From: Listeria ilorinensis
GTDB taxonomy: Bacteria > Bacillota > Bacilli > Lactobacillales > Listeriaceae
Direction of reading: 5' to 3'
NCBI RefSeq assembly: GCF_913566895.1
Contig: NZ_CAJYCN010000005.1
Location: forward strand, 186,001 to 250,000
DNA length: 64,000 nt
Part shown: one piece after another, positions 45,048-52,639 of the stretch
How positions within the stretch are numbered: position 1 is the first letter of the stretch
Layout of the letters: every line of letters begins with the position of its first letter
Position numbers and translations under genes: made by a program
Notes under the pieces: generated by a model
Seen by the model: only the letters and a program-made list of their open reading frames with translations
The model's database searches: none
Told to the model about the DNA's origin: nothing

Positions 45048-45137
45048 GTTTAAATAAACATTATGAAATGTAAATCTGTTTGATAGCTCCGTCTTAACGT
45101 TTACATGAAGTTTAAATAAACATTATGCAATGCTAAT
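45048..45137 (+). CRISPR. Minimal CRISPR array: two repeats, one spacer
   Basis: Repeat 1 is 28 bases (45048-45075), beginning GTTTAAATAAAC and ending ATTATGAAATGTAAAT. Spacer 1 is 34 bases (45076-45109). Repeat 2 (45110-45137) is identical except for two changes near its 3' end (GCAATGCTAAT in place of GAAATGTAAAT), as expected for the terminal, degenerate repeat. The 3' half matches the Listeria type I-B repeat as I remember it. The array is the end of the cas locus and lies 79 bases from the prophage integrase gene. Confidence 0.85.
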
Positions 45138-45216
45138 TTGGAAACTACTTTCCCATTATACCAACGTTTCAGCCGCCTTCTTGCTCCCGTACCCCTAATC
45201 TTACCCCTAATTTGTG
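45138..45216 (+). other. Region between CRISPR array and integrase, likely contains attL of prophage 2
   Basis: This short intergenic stretch has direct repeats ACCCCTAAT at 45191 and 45203 (12-base period) just after the integrase stop, resembling arm-type binding sites. The prophage boundary must lie close to here because the integrase is normally the terminal gene. The att core cannot be identified without the right end. Confidence 0.45.
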
Positions 45217-46416
45217 TTAATTTATCTTTTTTTCTTTTTTAAACTGCGTGTATTGATCGATCGTGTTTTTTCTTGTTGTGTCGTCAGCGTGTTTATAGAC
45301 CATCGTTGTTTGAGATCCGCGAGCATGACCGATTCTTTGTTGAATTGCAGTAAGCGGGATTCCCGCTTCGTCCAACCTCTTAACATGTGTATGCCTAAAA
45401 GCATGTAAGGGGTGTTTTTTATGATATGGAACACCTGTTCGTTCACAGATTCTTTTCAGTGCAAGTCGAAAAGTCGCCGCCGATACCGGCCAGCCATTCA
45501 TATTGAAAAGAAAGCGATATTTTTGTTTTTCGCGTAGTTCCGGGTTAGCAAACCGGAATTCTTTATTTTTTTGTAGCTGCATTTTTATAACCATGTTCAA
45601 CTCATGATCCAGATAGACTTTTCGTTCCGAATCCGCTGTTTTTAATTTATCCAGCTTGATAGGCGTCCGGGCGCTTCCTTGTATGAGCTGCTGGTCTATC
45701 ATGATCGCTTGTTCGTCTGGCAGGTACCTTTCTTCAAGCAATCCAGTTAATTCGCTAATACGCAGCCCTGTATTAGCAAGAAAGGTGATCAAGTCGTAAA
45801 TGATTGCCTTTTCGCCTTCGTCTGCTAATAAGGTGTTAAGCTGCTTTTCTGTATAGTACTTGTTTTTTTCGTCTTCCCGCTTCTCCTCATGCGTTGAGGT
45901 CTGCGGGATTTTTATTTTTTGCGCAACATTGAAATCAAGTAAACGCAAATCAAAGACCGCATAATCTAAGCAGCCGCGTACAAGGCTGTTAATGTCGCGA
46001 ATGCTGCCCCGCGATAAAGGCCCGCCGTTGACTGTCGCTAAGCTGTTAATGAATTTCTGATAATGCAAACGATTAAGTTCAGAAAGCGGGATATGGCCAA
46101 TTTCATGCAGCACGTTTTTTTTGAATATACTCAAACGATTTTTTTGTGATCGCTCTGTCATGTTTAATTTGCCGACCGCTTCAAACCATTCAAGAAAAAA
46201 CTCTTCAAAGGGTGTATCTTTCCCCTTTGCGTTAATCCCTTGCGTAGCCTTTTTCTTTTCTCTCCGTAACTCTTGCAGTGCATTCCCGCCGACTTCCTCG
46301 GCAGTTTTTTTTAGCTTCTCGTTGCCGCTGCGTTCATGCTGGCGACCGTTAAAATAAAGACGTGCCCGCCATTCATAGCACTTTTTTTCTTTTAATTGTT
46401 TAATTGTTAAACCCAT
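45217..46416 (-). CDS. int: Tyrosine recombinase, prophage 2 integrase
   Basis: This 399-residue integrase has an N-terminal arm-binding domain (~1-65; WRARLYFNGRQHER), a core-binding domain (~70-170) and a catalytic domain. Active-site residues are Arg in TGLRISEL (~219), HAFRHTH (~338-341), RIGHARG and Tyr in TMVYKHAD (~374). It faces outward at the left end of prophage 2, next to the CRISPR array. The 68 bases upstream (46417-46484) hold no gene. Confidence 0.95.
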   Translation of the reverse strand: MGLTIKQLKEKKCYEWRARLYFNGRQHERSGNEKLKKTAEEVGGNALQELRREKKKATQGINAKGKDTPFEEFFLEWFEAVGKLNMTERSQKNRLSIFKKNVLHEIGHIPLSELNRLHYQKFINSLATVNGGPLSRGSIRDINSLVRGCLDYAVFDLRLLDFNVAQKIKIPQTSTHEEKREDEKNKYYTEKQLNTLLADEGEKAIIYDLITFLANTGLRISELTGLLEERYLPDEQAIMIDQQLIQGSARTPIKLDKLKTADSERKVYLDHELNMVIKMQLQKNKEFRFANPELREKQKYRFLFNMNGWPVSAATFRLALKRICERTGVPYHKKHPLHAFRHTHVKRLDEAGIPLTAIQQRIGHARGSQTTMVYKHADDTTRKNTIDQYTQFKKEKKIN

Positions 46417-46484
46417 TTTATCCGCCTGCTTTCCCGGGCGAAGGGCAGGGCGCGGATATATATGAACGCTAATGCGTTACATAA

Positions 46485-46874
46485 CTATTTCAAATCATAA
46501 ACATAGAATGAACAAATGTCATCAGTAAAAAAGAATTTATAATAATCACCTGTGGAGCTATTTTTGTAATAATAAACAGCATCGTTGTTTGATGCTTCTA
46601 GTTCTATTTTTGCGAACTTGTATTCTTGCTCTTCTCCGATATAGTCACTGCTGTCTAAATTATTCAGGACCTGCAGCGATTCTTCTTTGCCTTCCACAAC
46701 TTTCAAAGGCTCTCCTAGTTCTTCTTTTAACTGTTCAGTTGTAAATCGGTCAGGTAATGAGCTTACTTCTTTTTGTGTAACGGTTCCCTTTCCTGCAAAA
46801 AAATAAAAAATTATCGCTATAATCAATACAATAACAATAATAAACCCTGCCGCTAATATCTTTTTGTTTTTCAA
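46485..46874 (-). CDS. Membrane-anchored exported protein, lysogenic conversion candidate
   Basis: This 129-residue protein starts at TTG 46874 with AAAGGAG upstream. One N-terminal membrane anchor (ILAAGFIIVIVLIIAIIFYF, ~5-24) has a positive start, and the ~100-residue domain outside the cell is acidic. It is not a lipoprotein (no lipobox Cys). Genes in this place (between int and repressor) are expressed in lysogens and often block superinfection; this is inferred. Confidence 0.7.
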   Translation of the reverse strand: MKNKKILAAGFIIVIVLIIAIIFYFFAGKGTVTQKEVSSLPDRFTTEQLKEELGEPLKVVEGKEESLQVLNNLDSSDYIGEEQEYKFAKIELEASNNDAVYYYKNSSTGDYYKFFFTDDICSFYVYDLK

Positions 46875-46878
46875 GTTG

Positions 46879-47193
46879 TCAATCTCCTTTTTTATCTTGT
46901 TTTTGCAAAACTAATAAAGCTTTTGCATAATGTAACAATTCATTTTTTCTATCTTCATCTAACTCTCTAATTATTGTATGCAGTTCGCTTTCTTGGTCGT
47001 TGTCTAGTTCTAATATGTCTAACGGGGATATGTCCAAAGCTTTCGCAAGTGCAACAACATTATCACGGCGCATGTTTGCGATTAGACCGTCTTCCCACTT
47101 TCTCACGGTGCTTTTTCCAACGCCGACCCGATTGCCAACCTCTTCAAGTGTCAATCCTTTTTCTAAACGACGTTCTTTTAGTGAAAAGCTCAT
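46879..47193 (-). CDS. CI-like prophage repressor, HTH_3 (Cro/CI) family
   Basis: This is 104 residues from ATG 47193 (GGAGG upstream). The N-terminal HTH ~12-45 reads GLTLEEVGNRVGVGKSTVRK, and the C-terminal helices (ELHTIIRELDEDRKNELLHY) are likely for dimerisation. It has no peptidase domain, so induction is not by RecA self-cleavage. It is divergent from the Cro-like gene, with matching operators between them. Confidence 0.9.
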   Translation of the reverse strand: MSFSLKERRLEKGLTLEEVGNRVGVGKSTVRKWEDGLIANMRRDNVVALAKALDISPLDILELDNDQESELHTIIRELDEDRKNELLHYAKALLVLQKQDKKGD

Positions 47194-47230
47194 TTTTATA
47201 ATCCTCCATAATTGTAATAATAGCAAATTT

Positions 47231-47360
47231 GTGTCTTAAAGTACACTAAAAATAATAAATGTTTATAAAGAAATAATCAACAGAACAAGTGTTCTTAAAG
47301 ACACTTTTTTGTTGACGAAGTGAAAAATACATGATATAGTCTAAGTGTCTTAAAGGACAC
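47231..47360. promoter_or_regulatory. CI/Cro divergent promoter region with three operators
   Basis: Three near-palindromic sites follow GTGTC-TTAAAG-GACAC: 47231-47246, 47289-47304 (GTGTTCTTAAAGACAC) and 47345-47360. The rightward promoter has TTGACG (47312) and TATAGT (47335) spaced 17. The leftward promoter has TTGATT (47280-47275, - strand) and TATTAT (47257-47252) spaced 17. The sites flank or abut both promoters, a classic lysogeny switch. Confidence 0.82.
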
Positions 47361-47383
47361 AAAACAAGAAAGGTGGTGCTGAT

Positions 47384-47611
47384 TTGAAAACGAACGAGTT
47401 GACAGAAGTATTAAAAAAGCAAAATATCAACGTTCGACGCTTGTCAATTGAAATGAGCAAAGCAGGCTGTCCTCTGTCTTATTCAACAATTTACAAAAAA
47501 CTGCGTGGAGAAAGGCAGTTTAAAGCTCGGGAAATCAAAGTGATTTCTGATATTCTAAAATTATCAGAAGAACAAACAATGCGTATTTTTTTTAATGAAA
47601 TGGTGTCTTAA
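47384..47611 (+). CDS. Cro-like regulator
   Basis: This 75-residue protein starts at TTG 47384 with AAGGTGG upstream. It has an HTH (~20-45; RRLSIEMSKAGCPLSYSTIY) with KLRGERQFKAREIKVISDIL after it. It is divergent from the CI-like gene and should repress the lysogeny promoter in the lytic phase. Its stop codon lies inside a fourth operator copy. Confidence 0.82.
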   Translation: MKTNELTEVLKKQNINVRRLSIEMSKAGCPLSYSTIYKKLRGERQFKAREIKVISDILKLSEEQTMRIFFNEMVS

Positions 47612-47618
47612 AAGACAC
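47603..47618 (+). promoter_or_regulatory. Fourth operator copy overlapping the cro-like stop
   Basis: GTGTCTTAAAAGACAC is the most symmetric copy of the operator and covers the TAA of the cro-like gene. Binding here could block read-through into the early genes beginning at 47654. Confidence 0.65.
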
Positions 47619-47653
47619 TTATAAGAAATGGGCGAAGGGCAAGGAAAGGGGCG

Positions 47654-47968
47654 GTGTTAGTGACTTTTATCAAGGTTGATAATGAAGCAGCCAGAAATGA
47701 ACTAAAAGCGATAATCCGCGAAATCATGGAAGAAGAAGGCATCGCGGGCAGTCTGTGGAAAATGGAAAGAATGCAACAAGAATGCGGCGGGAGATCAAAA
47801 CAGTGGATAGTTGAACACGTTTGCAATCATCCGTATGTTATCCGCAACGAATTGGCATTCATTAGCGGGAAAGAATGGACGTTCAAAGCCAAAAAAATGC
47901 AGCAATTTTTGAATGACTATTTCCCGGAATTGAAAACCAACTGGAAAAAAGCAGCAAGGGAGGGATAA
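47654..47968 (+). CDS. DUF771 family phage early protein
   Basis: This is 104 residues from GTG 47654 (GTG 47660 is also possible; AAAGGGGCGG upstream). It matches the DUF771 pattern of short early proteins: AIIREIMEEEGIAGSLWKME, EHVCNHPYVIRNELAF and FPELKTNWKKAAREG. DUF771 proteins lie next to repressor genes in Firmicutes phages and may regulate DNA replication or excision. Function unknown. Confidence 0.78.
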   Translation: MLVTFIKVDNEAARNELKAIIREIMEEEGIAGSLWKMERMQQECGGRSKQWIVEHVCNHPYVIRNELAFISGKEWTFKAKKMQQFLNDYFPELKTNWKKAAREG

Positions 47969-47969
47969 A

Positions 47970-48092
47970 ATGCACTGGATTTTTTACTTTCTAATAAGTG
48001 CGGGTGTATTCGCTATTATCGCAAATAAAGCACTTTCGGAGGTGGCGAATGAAGAAGCAAAGATCGTTCAAGAAGAAGAGACTGACAGGTGA
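47970..48092 (+). CDS. Small membrane protein (40 aa)
   Basis: This short frame encodes 40 residues: one membrane segment WIFYFLISAGVFAIIANKAL, then an acidic tail (EVANEEAKIVQEEETDR). AAGGGAGGG lies before ATG 47970, one base after the DUF771 stop. It overlaps the next gene by 44 bases in another frame. Confidence 0.6.
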   Translation: MHWIFYFLISAGVFAIIANKALSEVANEEAKIVQEEETDR

Positions 48093-48258
48093 CAGCATGA
48101 TCGTCATAAATACATATGACGATGAAACAATCACAATACAAGTAAATGACATTTGTACACCACTATTTCAAGAAATTCCCTTCGAAGCAACAGGCTTCGG
48201 AAACAGCTACTTATATGCTAAGTGGCTGATCAAAAACGGCTATGAGGAAGTGACATAA
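48049..48258 (+). CDS. Phage early protein, unknown (69 aa)
   Basis: This is 69 residues from ATG 48049, chosen because GGAGGTG sits 4-10 bases upstream, inside the preceding membrane-protein gene. It has a basic start (KKQRSFKKKRLTGDS) and a β-type end (INTYDDETITIQVNDICTPL). ATG 48097 is the alternative start. No family recognised. Confidence 0.6.
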   Translation: MKKQRSFKKKRLTGDSMIVINTYDDETITIQVNDICTPLFQEIPFEATGFGNSYLYAKWLIKNGYEEVT

Positions 48259-48264
48259 ACAAAA

Positions 48265-48432
48265 ATGATCCAGCGCATAACATCGAAGTTGCACGAATTT
48301 TTTTTCACAGATACTAAGGATCAAAAGTTCGATGAAACAGAAAAGGCCCTCATAATTGGATTTATGACGGCCAGCATTTGCATGATAGTACTGTGCATAG
48401 TGACTATCATTTCATTAAACTTTTTAGACTAA
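48265..48432 (+). CDS. Small membrane protein (55 aa)
   Basis: This short frame encodes 55 residues with a C-terminal membrane segment (MTASICMIVLCIVTIISLNF) after a soluble start (IQRITSKLHEFFFTDTK). The ribosome site is poor (only A-rich), so confidence is moderate. It follows the 69-residue gene by 6 bases in the early region. Confidence 0.45.
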   Translation: MIQRITSKLHEFFFTDTKDQKFDETEKALIIGFMTASICMIVLCIVTIISLNFLD

Positions 48433-48482
48433 AATTATATCATTTTTTGAAAAAAACTACAATAACAGGAGGAAATAAAACT

Positions 48483-48785
48483 ATGAGTGATGACAAGATA
48501 ATTATTATCGCAGAAGCTGAAAGTGTAGAAGACGGAGGAAGCGAAAAAACTGGAACTGTAAAATTTCAGGGGAGTGAAGCTGAGCTAGTTGGATTATTTT
48601 CTGAGATTATAAGAGGTTTGGCAGATAGATTTGGAATAAGTAATACTATGCTACTTGCTCAAATAATTAAAATAATTGTAGCAAAAGAAAATGGGCTGAC
48701 GAAAAAAGGCGAAATAGAGGCTGCTGCTATAAAATTTGCTAATGAAGTAGAACGTCTTTCAAACGAGGAAGGGGCAGAAAAATGA
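48483..48785 (+). CDS. Phage early protein, unknown (100 aa)
   Basis: This is 100 residues from ATG 48483 with CAGGAGG upstream; it is acidic and helical (GSEAELVGLFSEIIRGLADR). It overlaps the next gene by 4 bases. No family recognised. It lies in the early operon between DUF771 and the replication protein. Confidence 0.68.
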   Translation: MSDDKIIIIAEAESVEDGGSEKTGTVKFQGSEAELVGLFSEIIRGLADRFGISNTMLLAQIIKIIVAKENGLTKKGEIEAAAIKFANEVERLSNEEGAEK

Positions 48786-49540
48786 GCTTTGATAAAATTA
48801 AAAGACCTGAAATAACAGAAGATGTTAGCACATCAAAAACAACTGATTTACAAGAAATATTTATGGAACAGCTTGCGAAAGTGCAAGAATCCGGCCTAAT
48901 CGAAAAATCAATCAAAGAACAAATAGAAAGCACGTTTGCTTTGTCGATCAGAAGCTTATTTGGTCCTTACAGTGTTTTTTCAAAGGGTTTAGAACAAGCG
49001 TTGAATGAAGCTTTCAAAGTTGATTTAAGATCCCTTCATCTTGACAGCTATGTCGAAATGACAAACGAAATTATAAAAACAACTGTCAGCGAAAAAGAAA
49101 AGGAAGTTGCCGAACGTATTCAAAACTCTGTAAATGCTTTATTAAATGGTCCGCGAGAAATTAAATTATCGGAAATAGTAGCCGACTTTATCGAACAGCA
49201 TCGAGATAGCATTATTTTTGAATATGATGACCCAGACAGAGAAATCGAACTGTCAATAGATGACGATGACGAATGTTTCGGGCATGTGGACATTTCATTT
49301 GATAAAGACGGTGCGGGCGAAATCGAAAGTTTAAGCATTCACTACAGCAAACTCAACGGCGGCACTGAAATATATAACATTACGGTTGAAAATTATAGGC
49401 AACTGGTTAACGGACAAACAGCGTTAACGGCTTCCGATTTCGAAAAACGCCTATACGGCTATATAACGGCTAGAACGAACTTAATTATTGATGAATCCGA
49501 CGTGCCGGAAGAAATTGAAAACCCGGATTATATAGATTAA
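48782..49540 (+). CDS. Phage early protein, unknown (252 aa)
   Basis: This 252-residue protein has N-terminal helices (~20-140) and a C-terminal β-rich acidic region (ELSIDDDDECFGHVDISFDK). There are no enzyme or DNA-binding motifs. Translation is coupled to both neighbours by 4-base or 1-base overlaps. Function unknown. Confidence 0.7.
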   Translation: MSFDKIKRPEITEDVSTSKTTDLQEIFMEQLAKVQESGLIEKSIKEQIESTFALSIRSLFGPYSVFSKGLEQALNEAFKVDLRSLHLDSYVEMTNEIIKTTVSEKEKEVAERIQNSVNALLNGPREIKLSEIVADFIEQHRDSIIFEYDDPDREIELSIDDDDECFGHVDISFDKDGAGEIESLSIHYSKLNGGTEIYNITVENYRQLVNGQTALTASDFEKRLYGYITARTNLIIDESDVPEEIENPDYID

Positions 49541-49773
49541 TGGGCAGGTATAAACCCGGCGACCTGTTCGTCATCGCAGAAAAAGGCAAACAGTCACATG
49601 TACAGCTAATTGAAGTAAAAAGCGACAAGGAAAGCGGGATAGGTGTATTGCTGCTAGAAACAGCCGTATGCCTTCCCGCCCGCCTGTCGAGCTTAGACAA
49701 CGTAATAAAAGAACTGCATCAACTATTCCCAGCCGCCCGGATCATCCCGAAGGCGCGGTTGAAATGGCGTTGA
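49540..49773 (+). CDS. Small phage protein, unknown (77 aa)
   Basis: This is 77 residues. The ATG overlaps the previous stop (TAATG). A β-type start (YKPGDLFVIAEKGKQSHVQL) and a hydrophobic middle suggest a small barrel, with a basic end (IIPKARLKWR). No family recognised. Confidence 0.6.
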   Translation: MGRYKPGDLFVIAEKGKQSHVQLIEVKSDKESGIGVLLLETAVCLPARLSSLDNVIKELHQLFPAARIIPKARLKWR

Positions 49774-49786
49774 AAGAGGTGGAAGA

Positions 49787-50728
49787 ATGGCCCGACCTTT
49801 GAAGCGGGGTATTGACTACTTTTCCTTAGATGTTAATTTTTTATCGGACTTAAAAATAAGAAAAATCATGCGAGCATGTGGAAATGGTTCTATTTCGATC
49901 ATGATCAGCCTGCTATCTAATATCTATCGTGACGAAGGGTATTATTTACAGTGGGACAACGATTTAGCTTTCTTTGTTGCTGACGAGGTCGGGGCAAGTG
50001 AAGGCGCTGTGGATGAAGTAGTCAAAAAAGCCGTGCAAGTAGAATTTTTTAGCAAACAAATGTTCGATAAAGAGAAAATATTGACATCTGCCGGAATTCA
50101 GCGGCGCTATAAAGCAGCGTCCGCAAAAAAGAAAGATAACAGCATACTCCCCGAATTTGATTTATTAGCGCCTAAAAAAGTGGTTTCCGACGTCGGAAAT
50201 AAAGTAAAAGGCGCCGATAATGAACAAAGTAAAGGAAATGAAAGTAAAGGAAATGAAAAGAAAAAAAATCGTCGGCAGAAATTTGAGCCGATTCATATGC
50301 AACTGGCGGAACGTTTGTTCGAATTGATTCAGGCGAAGAATCCAGAAGCCAAACCGCCCAAACTCGAAAAGTGGGCGGATGACATTCGGATCATGTGTGA
50401 ACAAGACAAGCGAGAGCCGGAAAGTGTTCGTAATGCGATCGATTGGGCGTTACATCATTCTTTCTGGTCTGGCGTCATTAGTTCGCCTACCAGCTTGCGA
50501 AAGAGTTATGACAAGATGGCTATGCAGCGAATCAGCGAAAAGGAAGTACAGAAGCCTCGTAATCGATCAGGGCGGGAAGAAGTGCTGCCTGATTGGTTTA
50601 AACGGCAACAGGAGCAACAACAGGCCAGCAAAGAAGACTTAAGCGAAGAAGAACGAACGGACTTAGAACAGCAAGTCGCAAGAATAAAAGAGGACTTAAA
50701 GAGAGGAAGCGGACAAATTGACAAATGA
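49787..50728 (+). CDS. Replication initiation protein, DUF4373/Lin1244-Lin1753 type
   Basis: This is 313 residues. The N-terminal DUF4373 domain (~1-100; MARPLKRGIDYFSLDVNFLS…LKIRKIMRACGNGSI) is typical of replication organisers first named from Listeria innocua prophages. After a linker, the C-terminal region (FEPIHMQLAERLFELIQAKN…) resembles DnaD-type replication proteins, and a coiled end follows. It should open the origin and recruit host DnaB helicase. Confidence 0.82.
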   Translation: MARPLKRGIDYFSLDVNFLSDLKIRKIMRACGNGSISIMISLLSNIYRDEGYYLQWDNDLAFFVADEVGASEGAVDEVVKKAVQVEFFSKQMFDKEKILTSAGIQRRYKAASAKKKDNSILPEFDLLAPKKVVSDVGNKVKGADNEQSKGNESKGNEKKKNRRQKFEPIHMQLAERLFELIQAKNPEAKPPKLEKWADDIRIMCEQDKREPESVRNAIDWALHHSFWSGVISSPTSLRKSYDKMAMQRISEKEVQKPRNRSGREEVLPDWFKRQQEQQQASKEDLSEEERTDLEQQVARIKEDLKRGSGQIDK

Positions 50729-51194
50729 AAAAAAAGGCAAATATGGCATCAAAGCGCAGAAATCAGCTATTTGTGTAACGGGGGAAGAGTATTATTTTTT
50801 TGCAGCCACTAGATCGGGCTGGGAAAAAATGGCAGGTATGAGGGTCAAGGTGATGGACACAGACTTTTTATTTGCGCCGATTTTTGAAAACGAAGAGGAC
50901 GGGGTCTTTGCTGAAATTAAAGTGTTTACTGCTGACGGCGGATTTGCAGTTACTGCAAAAAGCTTATCTGAGTCGGTTATATACGGATTTGGGAAAACAA
51001 AAGGCGGAGCGATGCTTCTTTTTGCAATCGTTGCGAATGAACTTCTTGAAACACTTCAAGAAGCCGGACTTTCAAAATCAGCGTTTGAAAAAAGAATAGC
51101 GGCATTAAAAGCGGATGTGATCCACTTGCATGGGGAGCAGCCGGAAATGATTGCTATTGAAGACTGGGAAAAGGAGTTGGGGGAAAATGATTAA
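50718..51194 (+). CDS. Phage protein, unknown (158 aa)
   Basis: This 158-residue protein starts at TTG 50718, overlapping the replication gene (AGGAAGCGG upstream). β-strand pattern is visible (AEIKVFTADGGFAVTAKSLS) and the rest is helical. It contains no recognised domain. It probably belongs to the early/middle operon. Confidence 0.6.
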   Translation: MTNEKKGKYGIKAQKSAICVTGEEYYFFAATRSGWEKMAGMRVKVMDTDFLFAPIFENEEDGVFAEIKVFTADGGFAVTAKSLSESVIYGFGKTKGGAMLLFAIVANELLETLQEAGLSKSAFEKRIAALKADVIHLHGEQPEMIAIEDWEKELGEND

Positions 51195-51252
51195 AGAAAA
51201 ATACAAAGCTATTTTAGAAAAAGAAGGCAATAAAGATGAAAATAAACATTGA
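51187..51252 (+). CDS. Possible 21-codon ORF bridging two genes
   Basis: ATG 51187 overlaps the previous stop and has GGAGTTGGGGG upstream. It encodes 21 residues (MIKEKYKAILEKEGNKDENK plus His). It may serve only for translational coupling into the gene at 51236. Low support. Confidence 0.3.
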   Translation: MIKEKYKAILEKEGNKDENKH

Positions 51253-51523
51253 TGGCGGGTACTTCATCGAAACCGACAAGCATAATTACATTTTACGAAA
51301 GTACTTTGAGAATAAAAAAGGCGAGCTGGATTATAAAGACCTTGCCTATTATTCATCACTTGAATCCCTGCTAATTGGTTATAAGAACCATATACAAATA
51401 AATGCAGCCGTGGAAGGTCATTTATCCGAGTTGCTGGCATATTTGCAAAAGCAGCAGCGGGAACTATTAGCAACTATTAAACAAATTGAAATAGGAGGAA
51501 CAGAAAATGGAATTTTTGAATGA
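51236..51523 (+). CDS. Phage protein, unknown (95 aa)
   Basis: This 95-residue helical protein has Tyr-rich (IETDKHNYILRKYFENKKGE) and coiled (LLAYLQKQQRELLATIKQIE) parts. It overlaps neighbours at both ends. It resembles small accessory genes near phage DNA-modification genes, but no domain is recognised. Confidence 0.62.
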   Translation: MKINIDGGYFIETDKHNYILRKYFENKKGELDYKDLAYYSSLESLLIGYKNHIQINAAVEGHLSELLAYLQKQQRELLATIKQIEIGGTENGIFE

Positions 51524-51860
51524 AGAAACGAAAAAAGAGTGGGGCGAATTTGTCAATAATAATTCAGATATGTATGGTAGCGGCGTGGTGCGTTATGCAG
51601 AAGGCTGGGCGGCAATGATGTAACAAAGAATCGAAGCGGGTGATAAATTAGAAGAGATTGCGGAAGCGACTTCACACCTTGCAGATGCGGAAGGTATTAC
51701 GGGTTTTATGTATGGCGCCGCGGTTGCTGCTTTGGCTCATTGCTGGAAGTATGGGGAAGAGCTGAAAAAGTGGCACAATGGGCAATATGGTCATGAGGGC
51801 GACGGGGTTGTCAATCCCGCTATTATCACAGTCGACGGCAAGAAGGAGGGGCAAGAATGA
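51507..51860 (+). pseudogene. Conserved phage protein interrupted by an in-frame stop codon
   Basis: ATG 51507 (AGGAGG upstream) opens a 118-codon frame that is open to TGA 51858 except for a single TAA at 51621-51623 (codon 39). Both sides read as one protein: FLNEETKKEWGEFVNNNSDM...YAEGWAAMM, then QRIEAGDKLEEIAEATSHLA...GFMYGAAVAALAHCWKYGEE. This is a common Firmicutes phage family as I remember it. One substitution in a Glu, Gln or Lys codon would explain it. The 3' part has no strong restart. Confidence 0.75.
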
Positions 51861-52153
51861 GCATTCTAAGAACAATGACGATCAATTTTTCGAATAGAGA
51901 AAACGCGATTCATCTAACTGGTGACGAGGTCGCGGAAGTATGGGAAGGTTTAGAAGATGCACATATTTTAAAAAACAAATGGATTGTGATTTCTCAAAAA
52001 GAAAGAGACGGGCAAAAGCAAGTAAGAGTTGCGATCGATCAAATACAGACAGTGACCATGATCGAACAGGAAGTGCCGGAACCGAAAAAAAGAGGCGGTC
52101 TGGTTAACTGGAATGATACAGAAAAAGAGGTGTGGAAAAATGGGAAAATTTGA
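51857..52153 (+). CDS. Phage protein, unknown (98 aa)
   Basis: This 98-residue protein has an ATGA overlap with the interrupted gene and AAGGAGGGG upstream. β-rich (TINFSNRENAIHLTGDEVAE) with a basic C-terminal part. The function is unknown. Confidence 0.62.
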   Translation: MSILRTMTINFSNRENAIHLTGDEVAEVWEGLEDAHILKNKWIVISQKERDGQKQVRVAIDQIQTVTMIEQEVPEPKKRGGLVNWNDTEKEVWKNGKI

Positions 52154-52195
52154 TCATGAACGTAAAATACACCTTTACAGAGGAGGAACAGCGAC

Positions 52196-52471
52196 GTGAC
52201 GAAAAAAACTAAAACCTTAGGCGAATTCGAAAAAGAACGGTTGGCAGCATGGCAGCAAGTGTTCCCTAAAAAAATAGCTAAGGCAGGCGGTGGACCTTGT
52301 GCCATCTTGCCGCAATGTGTGGCTGATCGTGTTTACAGTGTGAAAAGGGAAGCGTTGGAACGTGGCAAATGGCCGTTAAGCTATCAATTAACATTAATTA
52401 GTGGAGCGGATAACGCGATCAATTTGCCGCCATATACAGATGAATACCGAGAATGGTTAAAGGAAAAGTAA
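52196..52471 (+). CDS. Phage protein, unknown (91 aa)
   Basis: This 91-residue protein starts at GTG 52196 with GAGGAGG upstream. It is basic and helical (EFEKERLAAWQQVFPKKIAK) with two Cys in the middle. It overlaps the Dam fragment by 19 bases. Unknown function. Confidence 0.6.
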   Translation: MTKKTKTLGEFEKERLAAWQQVFPKKIAKAGGGPCAILPQCVADRVYSVKREALERGKWPLSYQLTLISGADNAINLPPYTDEYREWLKEK

Positions 52472-52623
52472 TTCTAAGCGGCTATCAATCTGATTTATAT
52501 GATGATTATTTAAATGGATGGGATAAAAAATATATTTCTGCAAATTCCGAAGCAGGACAAAGGCGAACGGAAGTATTATGGATGAATTTCAAAGCACCTA
52601 TCCAACTGGATTTATTTAAGTGA
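52453..52623 (+). pseudogene. C-terminal fragment of a phage Dam-type (D12) adenine methyltransferase
   Basis: This is a 56-residue frame: VKGKVILSGYQSDLYDDYLN, then SANSEAGQRRTEVLWMNF and an LDLFK end. It matches the last ~55 residues of phage Dam enzymes (V-I-L-S-G-Y; R-T-E-V-L-W-M-N). The SAM-binding and DPPY parts are absent upstream, where an unrelated gene overlaps. It is a remnant or a stand-alone tail. Confidence 0.7.
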
Positions 52624-52639
52624 CGAAGGGGGCAAAAAA

